Shown here: one piece after another, positions 47,101-59,300 of the stretch
Layout: the number at the start of each line of letters is the position of its first letter
How positions within the stretch are numbered: the first letter of the stretch is position 1
Origin: Cristatella mucedo
Taxonomy: Eukaryota; Bryozoa; Phylactolaemata; Cristatellidae
Reading direction: 5' to 3'
Length of the DNA: 64,000 nt
Assembly: GCA_009760855.2 (NCBI GenBank)
Contig: WPIO01000014.1
Span: forward strand, 6,123,001-6,187,000
Notes under the pieces: generated by a model
Told to the model about the DNA's origin: nothing
Database searches by the model: none
Seen by the model: only the letters and a program-made list of their open reading frames with translations
Translations under genes and position numbers: made by a program

Positions 47101-48029
47101 GTTTATAATTACAGTCAGTAAAGCAGAAAGAATAGTTTTATGATTAAAAATCAGTTTCGTGACAAACAGTGAAATATGTATAATCGGGCTCACACACGAT
47201 TAGTCGTTTTTGCTGCAGTCAAATGTAATAGGCACATACAATATGAAGCAAACGCTTTCGCGATATGACTTAGCAGCTGCTGCATAATTTCTGACTGCTA
47301 TGACACTATCAGACACCTGATTTGATAGCTGATCCAACGACCGTCTGTTCTAAGCTTGTGAAACTCACTTTCGGAACTCAGATCGTAATGGATTTTCAGA
47401 AATGCAGACGTAACCTAACTGTAGCCTACAAGTGGCAAAACTCAGCCTTGTACGCCATCGTCCGTGAAAATCAAGAGAAGGAACCTAAATAAGGACTCCC
47501 AAAATCGTGCCAGAGCTTGTGACTAACCAGGGAAATGCATTTGATTGAAGCTCAAGTCACAGCAGTGCGCAATAATTCATGGAAATCTGGGAATTGCACT
47601 TTGCCAAGTCAATAGCGGTGCATGTTTGTTAAGCTACAAACAGTTAATGTGTGAAATAGCCCTATATAGTTTTGCAATTATTTATCTCCCAGTTTTTGTA
47701 TCTTACTTTTACTGATTTCGTAAGTTTAATTTACACTAGTGCACATTTTGTCATTGAAGGGATCAAAATTCCCAACTACTGCGTGCCTATTAAAAGGTAG
47801 TTTTCCGAGTTATCATCAGTAGAAAAGCTACAGGAATCGCAAATAAATAGCTAAAATATGAAGAAATACTGCAAGCCTAGTTTTCGAAAATAATCATACT
47901 GAATAGAAATTGAGGCATGTCACTACCTTCCACTCATTATTAAGGCAGACTCCGTCTTCAATAGCATTGCCAATCACAGCACCGTATCAGCTGATTTAAT
48001 AGTATAGTTTTTTGGGTAGCAAAATAGAC
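47101..48029. other. No gene recognised
   Basis: AT-rich filler. Confidence 0.45.
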
Positions 48030-48140
48030 TGAACGGCTATCACCAAGGCTTGCAGTAACCGATAAAGCGCCGTCTACTGCAGGATTCGTACCCACAACCT
48101 CGAGCGTTAAGAGCTAGCACCTTACCTCCTGGGCTATCAA
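48030..48140 (-). repeat. tRNA-derived SINE
   Basis: Minus strand: GCCCAGGAGGTAAGGTGCTAGC (A-box region), GGTTGTGGGTACGAATCCTGC (B-box region), then GACGGCGCTTTATCGGTTACTGCAAGCCTTGGTGATAGCC, matching the body of the 18.0-kb copy. Confidence 0.75.
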
Positions 48141-48149
48141 ATTCATTCT

Positions 48150-48900
48150 TTCGTATACCTCTGTAACCGAGTTCCAGGGGTCAGAGGCAAGTTCCCGCCA
48201 AACCCCACCATACTCCGGCCACGCTGCCGCTCGCCATGCCGCCGAGCTAGGGTAAGACGAGCGGCCGTCAGGGTAAACCTCTTTATAATAACGCATGCGC
48301 CAACAACAACAGGGGAACTAAATAAGTCTACAGGGAGGGTCCTATACACAGTACACTATGGGGGCGCAAGACGACGCAGCAAGCGCGAACAAAAGTGTTA
48401 GTTGGGGTCAGTCGGCTTCTGCAGTCCTGTCGTTGCACCGACTCCGAATCCAACAGTACGAGCGTACGCCGTCCAAAACCCGGCTGGCTGAGTAACTGCT
48501 TGGCTAGACCGAGTCGACAACTACCATAGTCGTAAGCTTCCACCGAAAGACGCCAACACACGGGAGGCGGGTCACAAACAAGCTACACGGGGAACGCGGA
48601 ATATACAAGCCAACAACGAGCGAGCTATCTAGCTCCGCTCGGGCCTTGGGTACTCGTTCCCTTGCCTGCGTGGCAGCATCGCCGGAGCACGCCTTCAACC
48701 ATCCAGGTGCATAACTCGGCGAGACCGGGAGCCTCCAGCACCACGACTTACTTGGCCAACTTCCCGTACCCAAGAGCCCCGATGACCTCTCGTCACCACA
48801 CATCCGGCAATGCATAGGTCCGACCCCGGCCTAGCCGGTGACCCCCATAACAGCCGCCTGGTCCCAGCCAACCGAACCCAGCCTGGGTACACCTCTATTT
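48150..48900. other. GC-rich island
   Basis: About 750 bp whose GC content (near 57-60% by eye) stands out from the AT-rich window, with many CpG dinucleotides. Minus-strand frames at 48504-48815 and 48695-48892 are open but rich in Arg, Gly and Ser and look like translated GC-rich DNA. On the minus strand a TGTTATGGGGGTCACC start (48841-48852) and TATA-like GTATATTCCGCG (near 48604) would suit an LTR or promoter; no matching ends or target duplications were found. Confidence 0.45.
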
Positions 48901-48924
48901 ATATGCCATCGACCTGACGTTACG

Positions 48925-49110
48925 TGCACATGCAGGTAAACAACTATGAAAGGTAGTAGCCGGCTTACCTGGAGGTTCTTAAAAAACAGTACTTTTTCCT
49001 GAATTAACTTCAAGGCTGCCTTTGAGGATGAGGCTAAACGATATGTACCACGGTAGGGAATGCAGTGTGTTGTAAGTGGGGTGGAAGCCAATTCATTAGT
49101 GCTAACGATT
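48925..49110 (-). repeat. Duplicated exon-like segment, copy 1
   Basis: Aligns with 49463-49640 at about 65-70%. On the minus strand both end an open stretch at a donor (CTCCAG|GTAAGC here, from 48969 downward) after a similar peptide: KAALKLIQEKVLFFKNLQ here. The intron start is conserved too (ATAGTTGT-TACCTGCAT). Upstream acceptor unclear. Could be a duplicated exon or a duplicated non-coding segment. Confidence 0.5.
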
Positions 49111-49294
49111 AAACTGTCCCTTTCTAAGCGCGAATGTGGTATCCACATGATGCAAACGTTTTCAGGTGGGCTAACTATATTAACAGTACGTCACACTATT
49201 CACCTGGAAAGACAATGACAGACCTGACTATTATTAGCTGACTTAACAGCATCATTTATATAGAGGTAGAAGAGCCTTGCCGGCTATGTCCACC

Positions 49295-49420
49295 CCTTGC
49301 AGTTGTCAATAAAGAAATCCCCACAAAAACCAACAACATTTTTCCCACTGCGGGATTCGAACCCACAACACCTATCGTGAAAAGAAAGCACCTCACCTCA
49401 TATGCTATGAAGGCCCCCCT
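49295..49420 (-). repeat. tRNA-derived SINE
   Basis: Minus strand: ATGAGGTGAGGTGCTTTC, GTTGTGGGTTCGAATCCCGC (near-canonical B box), then GATTTCTTTATTGACAACTGCAAGGG. It sits between the two duplicated exon-like segments. Confidence 0.75.
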
Positions 49421-49462
49421 CATTGGATACCTCAATCGAAATGTATTACATGTTATGTTCCG

Positions 49463-49640
49463 CTCATATGCAGGTAGACAACTATAACAGGCAGTGGGTG
49501 GATTACCTGACAGTTCTTGAAAGACCGCAGTTTTGCCAGAATTAGCTTAAAGGCAACCAATGGGGATGGGGCTGAAGGGTTATGTACCACAGGAGGGAAT
49601 GCAGATTGTTTTAAGTGGGTGAGAAGCCGATTAGCCCACA
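49463..49640 (-). repeat. Duplicated exon-like segment, copy 2
   Basis: Counterpart of 48925-49110. Peptide end VAFKLILAKLRSFKNCQ before the donor TGTCAG|GTAATC (from 49507 downward). Confidence 0.5.
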
Positions 49641-50809
49641 CACTTAAACTGCTATGCACCTTCTTACTCAACTAGACAGACACTTACATTAGCCAATTTT
49701 GAAAATTATAATAAAAACCGCTTTATTACAGCACCATAATAGTCTCAAATCTCGATCTAGAAAAAACTATGAAGCTTAAAAAACCATGTAAAAGAACATA
49801 AGAATCTCGCTTTGGCAAGCACAGTAGAGCACACAAAAAGAATTTTAGTGTCACTAATTAATACGACCTCTAGTTAGTACTTCTCACTGAATCCTGCATA
49901 TGTAAGCACGCATCCACTATATTACGAATTTGGTGATCCGAGGGGTAACTGAGTGCAGCTGAGTCTCTTTTGCTGAGACTTAAACGAGGTAAAGTCGTGG
50001 CAGGTGGTGACAGAAGCCCGAATCTAGATTCGGACTTTCGATGAGAATTTCCTTAAAAAATAGCAGCCTGGTGTTGTGTGAGCCTGCTGATCCTGCTCGT
50101 ATAATTAGCACAGCAGCATCGGCCACTAATATATGCCCCATCTGCAGCGGGCGGTTTTGCAATCGACTCTGTACAGCGCCCGGCCTTTGATGTAAGCACG
50201 TGGCCCACTACAGATGCACTCCTTATCTATGGTGAGTCAGCCAGATCGTATATGTACCTACTGAGGGAAGAAAAATCGAGTCTCGTTTACCGCTCACGTT
50301 CGCCCGCTCATGTCTTCGTGAGACTCCAGAAGAACAGGCGTTGTCAGAGGCACTGTCACACAACACTGGTCACTAAAATAAATTAATGCAATCATGTGCC
50401 CAACAAATTACCCCATTTTTAAGGATAGGCTACTAGACGTCAACCTATGCTAGCGATTTGAATTAATGCTTAGAAGGAAGAAAGAGACATTCTGCCCTCC
50501 ACACTCTAGACTAAATATTTACTATCGGAGATTGATGAGTACGACAATTAGACTCAGTTAGGTTGCAGAGCCATCAGCATAACCTATATTCTCACACGAC
50601 TAAGAGTACCCAATAAAAATTTCCTACCAACAGTTTCCATTTTAATGTCATATCTAAGAAGGGAATAAATTGTATCTTCATAGACGAAGGTTAACCCGCA
50701 ATGCCTCAACGAGGGATAATTCTGTTATGGAATTAAAAGCAGTGCTTCACCAGAGTTGCACCTAATTGTAAGCCATTTGAATTACCTGACCTTTACTTGT
50801 GCACTGGAT
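49641..50809. other. No gene recognised
   Basis: A minus-strand frame at 49980-50162 contains LLFFKEILIE, faintly like the VLFFKNLQ ending of the duplicated segment, but the match is too short to use. Confidence 0.35.
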
Positions 50810-50935
50810 CTTAGCCTATGGGTTGAGGTGCTCACTTGGTAGATTCCGGTGCTGCCACTGGGTATTCTTTATTCCCCTCAGCAAACTGGTGTGATTGCTG
50901 CTAAGGCTCTTCGATCACTTTATAAGTAAAGCCCT
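50810..50935 (+). repeat. Degenerate tRNA-derived SINE
   Basis: TATGGGTTGAGGTGCTCAC, ATTCCGGTGCTGCCACTGGGTATTCTTTATTCCCCTCAGCAAACTGGTGTGATTGCTGCTAAGGCTCTTC. The body matches the 18.0-kb SINE (GGCGATTCTTTATCGCC...GGTGGTGATTGCCATAAAAGGCTCTTC); the B box has decayed. Confidence 0.65.
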
Positions 50936-52699
50936 TCGATAAACCCACGTGTCTTGCATCATGCACATAGATATACAAATTTGGGATGGAATCTGCTTTA
51001 CTTGTTGCCATAGGAGAATTGCAGCTGGACTGCATTTATGGTCTTAAAGCAACAATCAATCTCGTGTGGATGGCCGGTAAAATTTAAAGAACGTGAAAGA
51101 TAATGGGTAACTTTAATTAGCAATACATGAAGATCAGGCACTGAAATATACCCTGCCACAAGAAACGTACCACTTTACGAAGAATCTTGATCTGCTCTCA
51201 TCTGACGCCCTGCAACGCTAGGTCCTTCTTCGTTTGGCTCGCGACTAGCTTGCATAGACATCCATCATAATCCTTAGTGGTGTCTCAAGATCTTGGTAAA
51301 TACGGAAGAATAATCACTGATACATGTAATTGATTGAAAGTTCCTGCAGCTTTCACTTAAAAATTCTCCTCGAACTTTGGAAAAGAACTTATAGTCACTG
51401 CTCCCTTTAACTAAACATATGGTTTGGTAGCTCCTGCACAATTATATAAGTATAATAAGCCTACTCCAGAAATAACTACATCTGCTCATCGAAGGAGGCG
51501 GGCGCTCGGTTGGAATCTGATAACACCTCTCAAAAATTGCGTAGCTAATTCCCATTGTCTAAATTCGCCTCTCTCTCTCTCGTGCCTAAGACACTCCTTC
51601 CAGTAAATCGTATGCACTTCATTTAAGGTCAGAGTCATTTGAGTCAGATCAGCAACACTTCATAAAGATCTTCGATTTGTCTGATGACTCCTGGTGCAAA
51701 CCTAAGAAAGGTTTCTGCTTGCCCCCTTTGAAAAATCTCCGGAGAGCAGTTCACAGGGCCTTCTGTGGGCAAGCTACCATAAGAGGTGCAGCCCATAGAA
51801 TTCGTGTTCTTCCTTCAGCTCGAGTCGCTCAAGATTGGCCAGCAGCATATCGGCATATCCGGATACGTGAGGCAACATTCCAGACAAACCTCGTGGTAAA
51901 TGCAAATTCGTTCCACCATGGAGTCGCGATAACTAACACTGCTTAGCCTATCTGTTTCCAATAGTGCCATAAAAGTTATTTGATAGACGACTGCAACGTT
52001 TTAACTCGACACAATAAAGGTCCCTTATTGGCAAATCTCTGGAGACCGAAGTCACTCGGCTGAGATGTAAATAGGAAAGGCGGAGTTCTCCGAGAAAACA
52101 GCCAGTCTCGGGCATCTGACCTCGAGTTGAGCTATGTAATTCAGCAAACGCTTACTGCATCGTGGATCAAGCCACGAGGCGAGAGCTACTTGCAATTAGA
52201 AGTCGCTAAGAACAAACCATCTGGGCTAGCATTAACTTACTGTGCTCTAAATGCAGATCGCACAAATGCAAATCATGCCAAAAAACTAGCGATTGCATTT
52301 ATAACTTCTTTGTCTTTTAAAAAGCACTTCCAAATATTTTATATGTGGACCATGTTTTCGGCAGTTCCCCGATAAGAGGAAAGCAGCTCCTGGGTTTTCA
52401 CTCACACGCCAACTTTAGGAATGCACTCTTGGCAATTCATTGGACCTAAAGCGTATATGGACCGCAGAAAGTAGCATTAAGACCAAAGACCGAATTAAAT
52501 TTCGGCTAATTAGTAACGGTCTTTATATTTAAGCGAACCATGTGACGGCCACGTAGACTATTTCTCTAATCATCAAAAGCTGCCGGGTGTAAGTTGGATT
52601 CCGAGCCTTTGCCTATGTCGAAGGTAAGGAAGCTGTCCAGATTGAGTATTGCACCTGCGATTGCGATCACTTAATTTAACATAAACATAAGACTCAGTC
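50936..52699. other. No gene recognised
   Basis: Plus-strand frames at 51677-51946 and 52127-52375 are not recognised. The first is Arg-rich (KNLRRAVHRAFCG, HIRIREATFQ) and has frame changes around it, which could indicate an old mobile-element remnant. Confidence 0.35.
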
Positions 52700-52845
52700 A
52701 GCAAAAAGAGTCATCATAAAAGCCTTTGGTGAAATCTGAATAATCTTCAATGAATGAGTTTGCACGCCTAAACAACACAGCCTCAAAAGGCTGTATTTCC
52801 TAAACCGAGGTTCATAGAGTACGCTAGAGGCTGCTTAGCCAAGCA
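52700..52845. repeat. Dispersed repeat, copy B2
   Basis: Partner of 46956-47100 in the same orientation. Confidence 0.6.
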
Positions 52846-53188
52846 GTGTGCACCATCGGTGCGCCGGCACCTCAGATTTTTAGCTAACACATGGCTCCAA
52901 CAAAGAGCCCACCAGTTTGTGCACTCTCGGAATTTTTTACTAATGCACTGAGCATTAATACCAAAGTCATACAGTTACAGTTACTGGGCATTTGAAATTC
53001 TAGAAGAGTTGAAAGAATTGGTGGCAAAAAAGTGTAGTTGCAAGCTGTAAAATATGCATAATCATACTCACAGGGCAAAATCACTTAACATCTGCTGTAA
53101 TCGGTTATTCTGGGTGTACAAAAAATGCGACGACCGTTTCATCATCGAAACAACAACCGTATCGTTCTGGACAGCGGTAGCACAGCTC

Positions 53189-53361
53189 TTAACATCTCTC
53201 ATAGAACAACATATAGGCCAAATCCTTGGGCGGGTGCTCTGATTTAGCTACTTTCTCATCGTTGTATATAACCCATTTGCTATCTTTGAAAACGTGGCAC
53301 ACATAGTGCCCATTGCTGGTTGAAGTTCCCATGTGGCTAATAAAGGCCTTCAGTTTATATT
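53189..53361 (-). CDS. USP5: USP5-like exon: catalytic His box and C-terminus
   Basis: Acceptor TCTATTTCAG, starts in phase 1. Encodes [20 protein letters not shown] and [18 protein letters not shown], ending LFYERC and TAA. GHYVCH holds the catalytic His and the YND its polarising acidic partner region. The preceding donor A|GTATGT makes the joining codon AAA (Lys), giving the family's KY at the boundary. Confidence 0.93.
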
Positions 53362-56300
53362 CTGAAATAGAAAATGAAAATAACAGAAAACTCAATTATA
53401 CTAAAATACCATGTACTTTGAAAGTGAGCCATCGACACCAGCCCCTAGACTAACACAGGTGCATGCACGGCTGATAAACCAACACAAAGGCAACCTACAT
53501 ACAGTCAAAGCTGTCTTGTCAAAACGCTCAAGAGCAACTTGGAAAGTATTGGCATAGCAGGATAACATACCAGGCCTGCGGCTTCTACAATTGGATAAGC
53601 CAACACTTAAAGCAAACTACTAACTGCTCAAAATAGAATATGGAGATCACCAAAAAACTGAATATATTTAGGATGAGATGCTACGCTAAATAGTGCACTC
53701 CCTGACAACACTCTTATTGACTTGCATATCAAATAACGGTCCAGAAAGTCATGCTAACTAAACGGTCATCATGCTGGATAAAATGTAAATCGCACTCAGA
53801 GCCTGAGCAGCACTTGATGCAACAGCTTCACCTACTTGAGGCACTAAAGTAATCACTGGCAGAATGGGCAGGTAGCAATTATCCCCAGAACCCCAACGGC
53901 TACGCATTGATTATACACGAGAGGGTCAGAATAGATTTTCATACTTAAGCAAACTTCATCCAAAAAACCCATTTCATGTTGATTTGCATACCAGTGCCTA
54001 CTGGTCTCATAAACTAGAATTAATTAGGTCAATAGCTAGCATTGTGCAGAATATGATTGTAGAAACTCACTCTCGCGTTTTTATAATAGTATATAGCACA
54101 GATAGGAAGCCGCAATCTCAGGCTACCCCTGCCTGGTTAGCCACTGCTGAAAGGTGATGAGCCTTTCGTGCTGTGGCACTACGGATGAACATGTACTTGA
54201 AGCAGTAACATTTCGAAGGTCCAATACAAATATTTGTTTAAGCCCTACATTGTGCTATTTAACTTTCTCAATTGTCATATTGCACTGTGTGTCACACTAT
54301 TTCTTTGCTTCGTGAGATGAAGTTTGTTAGCTACTGTACGTGCACCGAAAGCCGTTCAGGCTTAATGGCTTTGTGAATGCATACACAAGAAACTTCCTTG
54401 GGTTTATTCACTGAGCGAATTTGAACGTGCTTCAGGCTGCCTTGAGTTCCACATACTCGTTGAAGTGACCTCATCCACAACTGAAGAGATCTTGCTGGGT
54501 TCGGAAGGATTATCGGTCTGATGGCTGACAGCATCAAGTTCATCTGCATGGCTGAATATCCATTCGATAGCTCTCTCTGCATTGTTCCCCTAACAAGGAA
54601 AAATGCATTCGAGTAAGAATCACGGAATAAAGCTTGTCATAAACCCTTTCCCACAAAGAAGTTCACTGGCAACAAGGAAGGTGGCCTAACATTAGCTAAT
54701 TCTGTTAGTGTGCCGCTGGATTTGAAATTTTCAGCTACCTGGTCGTGTGGTATCTTTAATAAAAGAGATGCTGGTGTTACCAGTTGAACTAAAGATGCTA
54801 TCCAAAATTCCTTCACTAACGTTCAATGACTCCTAGACAAGCAAATAAAAACACAAAAAGACACTCCAAGACACTGATTCGAAGGACTTCCGTTTTTCCA
54901 CTCTGAATAAAACAGGTGAGCTAGAAAAGCATAAAGTAAACAAAAAACAAGCTAGCTGGGGCAAAGGAAAACCTGAGCAAAATAGACACATCATGAGCAG
55001 ACACTTGGGGTTTATGTCTAAGAAATATTGAGATTTTTCGAACAATCAAATAATTGCTTAGGGTACCGTTCGAAAGACAAACACGTTAGCCATGGGATCA
55101 GAAGTTTAAGACAATTTTCACATAAGAGAGGAAAGCCTTTAAAAAGATTAGGCAACCCTTGTCTAACCCAAACGTGGACCGGATGCAAAATATCTATCAA
55201 TAACGAAGTTGCCAATCTCTGTACCACTAGTGTTCCAACTTGCTGAATTGGGTATATTTCGGCTTTATGTTTGCGGCTTGATGAGGTACACGTTGTGACT
55301 TTTAGACAGCTTTATTTACAGTGCAGAAGCTTCGTACCTCGCAAATTCCACAACTACGTGCACATTTCAAATGTGAGTTCGGCTCTACATTATAGCACTG
55401 AAGGCACACCTTGCATACAGTCCCTTTGCAGCAAATGTAAAGCGCCTAGATTGAGATTAAGTTCTCTGAGGGTGCTTTATCAAGTGCATTATTATTATTA
55501 TTATTATTATTACAGTGAAGTTTAAGTATGCTTGATGACATATAGGGCGACATCTAACCAATCAAAAATCAGTAATGAAATGCATTATGCAGTGGATGAA
55601 AAAACAGAGCTTATCATAAATTCGAAATTTCAGGTTGATCCCTCAAGTATCGGCTGAATTATGGAATTTACAAGGAACAAAGCTACACTGTAAATCAAGC
55701 CGTCTAAAAGTCACAAGCATGTAACTCAACAAGCTGAAGACCTGTGCGTCGATGTGCCAAGGTTAAACGAGTTGGGACACAAGTCGCAGACGATGCAGAA
55801 ACTGGTACGTTTGTTGTTTGTAGAGAAGTTGTTTACCTTCAGGTTAGCAATGGTTTGCCTAATTTTTTTTTACAATGCTTTCCATCTATGTAGAAATCAT
55901 CCAAACATTAGATCCCATTTCTAACAAGTTTGCCTTTTGAAAGGTAACACAAACTAAATAAAAAATTGAGCCAATCGTCTCAGTATTTTCTCGATAGCTG
56001 ACCTTCACAGCTGATAAGTCAATAAAAGAGGTGACAAGACACAAAGTCACTTACAGCCTTTCTGAGCATAAAGACTAAAAGCCCGAGAACTAAACGATTT
56101 CGATTAAGTCAACAGGTGTCCGACAAACTACTCCAAGTCTGCCACCCCTAGCGAATTGAAGCATGCCTGCCAGAAAAATGGAGAGATTCTGTCTTCAGCA
56201 TACTGAACTACGTTTTAATATTAGAGATGGGTAACTTCTAGTTTTCAAACCTCTAATTTTGCAGGGCCAACACTATAACATGCCATGTACACTTCACTAA

Positions 56301-59300
56301 AAGCACCTCGTGCAATCTCTAACCATTTGTTTGCATCTCAACGGCATATTTATGAATGGGACTCATGGGGCTTCTATAGACAATGTTGCAACTACTGTGA
56401 TTCAACGTCAGCTGATCTTTACTTTTGCCCGATTCTCAGCCAGGGCTAGGTTACCTGCACTTCTCGACCCAGGTCGCACATACTTTATCCCACAGTGCAA
56501 GTGGGAGATAGCCACGAAGGCTCTTTTCCCACTATATAATGAGGCTCGTTGATCAGCAGACCTTTATCATATCATATACATAAAGTCGAGTAGGAATAAT
56601 AATAAAAATGCACTTGATAAAGTGCAGAGAACTCAATCTCTTTCTGGGGGGCTTTACAGGAATATACCCTATTTTATAAACTGGGCAAATTACAGCTGGG
56701 TAGCATACAGTTTTAGCAGCAATCAATATCCCATGAGGTTACAGGGTCAAAGGTGAAGATGAACACGCAAGAAAACAGAATAGTGAGTAAGCAATGCATG
56801 AAGCATGGGCAATAGGACATAATTTACTACTGAATCCGACCGCTAAGCAACTTACCGTTTCTCGGAGGGCTTTGATGCCCTGCTCTTGGCCAAAGCCCAT
56901 TGACATAAGCACCGATAAGCCTTCTTCACTTGGGACAAAAGAGCTTAGGGTACTTGCAGAAGCTGCCGTTGGAAGCTTTAGAGGTGTTTCAAGATCTAAG
57001 CAAATACAGCAAGAAAGTATCAGCACGGTGCACAATGGACGAACAGGCCCAACTACTTTCATTTAACATGTGCCATTGCCCATTGACTACAAATCTCCAG
57101 CCACTGAAGACTGCTAAAAGTTCATACAGCTAGCCTCGAGAAAAATGTCTAGAATTAGTAGGAAAAAAGCCTCTCAAATGCTCGTAACGAAGTATTAATA
57201 GCATGCAAAGCCTGACTACGACGTGTAGCAGCAAACTTGTCATTGGTGTACCTGTATCATTCACATGCGAGTGTGTCATATGCCTGCAGTGCTCTAGCAT
57301 ATAGGCATGCCTGTGTGCTAATGAGTGTGCATAAAGGGAGCATACTTACCGTATGCACGGTTAATGAGTACTCACGTGTGTATGCATACGTGCACGCAGA
57401 CACGAGCAAACATATATGCAAGCAAGAAAAATACGTGGGCCCGAAACCATGTGTGCTCACTTGCAAATAGACATTAAGCATGTTGCTTTCAGCATGCATT
57501 GCATGCCCATACATGTCATGATGCTAGATATACATGTTATGCTTCAATATTCTATCTCTAAATCGCTTTGGTTAATAGAAAGTGGCACCTCAACGATTTC
57601 TAAAAAAGAAAAACTAAAAACTGCACCTTGACTACTATGCCGATCATTCTTCAGAAATAGTCGGGGTTTGAGACATTTGGTTTTGTGCATACATAAACAT
57701 AGACCAGACCTGGTTCGAGACTATGCATGATACTGATAGAACAGTTGCAAAAAACCAGCAAACTACCTTTGTAGGATGAAAAAAGCTGTATGACCGTATG
57801 AAACTGTTACGGGAGTACTGGCAAATACATGAAAGACCAAAGGCATGGTAATCTGCATGTATTATAAACGTAACCATCAAGATTATGAGAATGTAGTTCA
57901 ATTTAGTACATGCATTTTGAAAATCAAAAGAGCATAGACCTAGGAAAGTGTTCGAAAGAGTTCTTTAATTTTTTGGGCATCAGAAAACATGATTGCCAAT
58001 TTTTCTTAAGTAGCGATACATCGATGTATTGCACTGTTATTAAACCGTATCAGGCCGTTGGCTTGGTATGTGCAAAATAGCATGTTTCAAACACTTGATA
58101 ATTAAAGTTAGAGATTAAACTTAAAATAAGCTTGTCTTAAAGTTAAGCACGTCCAAGCAACAGTCACAAATACGATGAGAGAAGTCAGACCTGGGTCCTG
58201 CAAGTGTTCCATAAGCCAATTTGTAGCAGCTTCTAGATCACCAGTGGCTCTTGTATTGTATGCGGCTTTCCTGCATCCTTCGTACGAAAAGCCCATATCA
58301 AGTAGCTGAGCTACTATATCTTCATTCAGAACAATATCTGAAATGCCAAATAAACCAAAGTCGACAGCAAATACGAACATAAAAATATAGCCGGATTCTG
58401 TTTACCACCGAAACTGCATGGGTAGGAAAAACATCATTAAGCAACAGCTAAGCTGAGAACTGAACCCAAGCCTCGGAAAATAAATTTTCCGAATGCTCAC
58501 ACTAAAGTTAGATGCTCACAAATCTTGCCTCACTGTGCTGGTTTGCCTGCATCACCATCGCATTTACCGAGCTATGAACCTTCTGCTCTAGCATTGATGT
58601 AGAACCTCATGGATTGGCTAAAATGCTTAAGCTGTTACTTAATGCTTGGGCTCGTGTCTTACCTTACAGGCAGTGAAACAAGCATCGCTACACATTAGGG
58701 GCTGAATCGATCAACCAAGTATGCAGCAATAAGACAGAGGTTCTAAACCCAGACCAATGAGAGAGGCAGCGTTTCATGAGCACCCATCACCGTTAGATCA
58801 ATTTGCCATATACGAAGCAGTAAGACAAAGATCAAGGCATTAAAGCTTCCGACAGCCATTGCAATGGTTGAGCCTATATATGCTAAGTTCGGCTAATTCA
58901 GGTTCCATTACAATAAATGAGTTCACTCGGTGAATCCCACAATAAGTCTGACAGCCATTCCCAGCACAATTTTTGGTTACCATCATTGAATTGAAAACTT
59001 GGCAGGCATCAATATTTCTTGCACCTTGACCACAAGCTGTAAACTTATTGTGATTCAGTAACCACTAATATAATGTGCTTCAGCGGGTGTATCTGTACAT
59101 AGCACCATAAAACCCCCAGCAATAGTGTAATGTTATCTTGTCTTAACCCAATGTTGAGATACTTTCACTTTACGATACAGATTGTGAGTTTGGATCATGC
59201 AGCAGACAGTCCACTAGAGCTCTTCTCCAGCTAGACAAATGAGGCTGTTGAATCAGCCGACCGTAACTTTAATTTAGAGCAAAAAGAGATGCACATTGTG

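Larger units (their letters stand above)
54590..56855 (-). other. Intron of the USP5-like gene with repeats
   Basis: Contains a plus-strand LINE 3' end with ATT tail (55420-55514), a dispersed-repeat copy (55590-56040) and a damaged minus-strand LINE end (56595-56660). No additional exon is needed: the flanking exons join in phase 0. Confidence 0.8.

Noticed and set aside
48504-48815. 103-codon minus-strand frame in the GC-rich island as a gene
   Set aside because: Biased Gly/Ser/Arg/Cys composition expected of GC-rich DNA, overlapping frames on the same strand, no domain or splice context.
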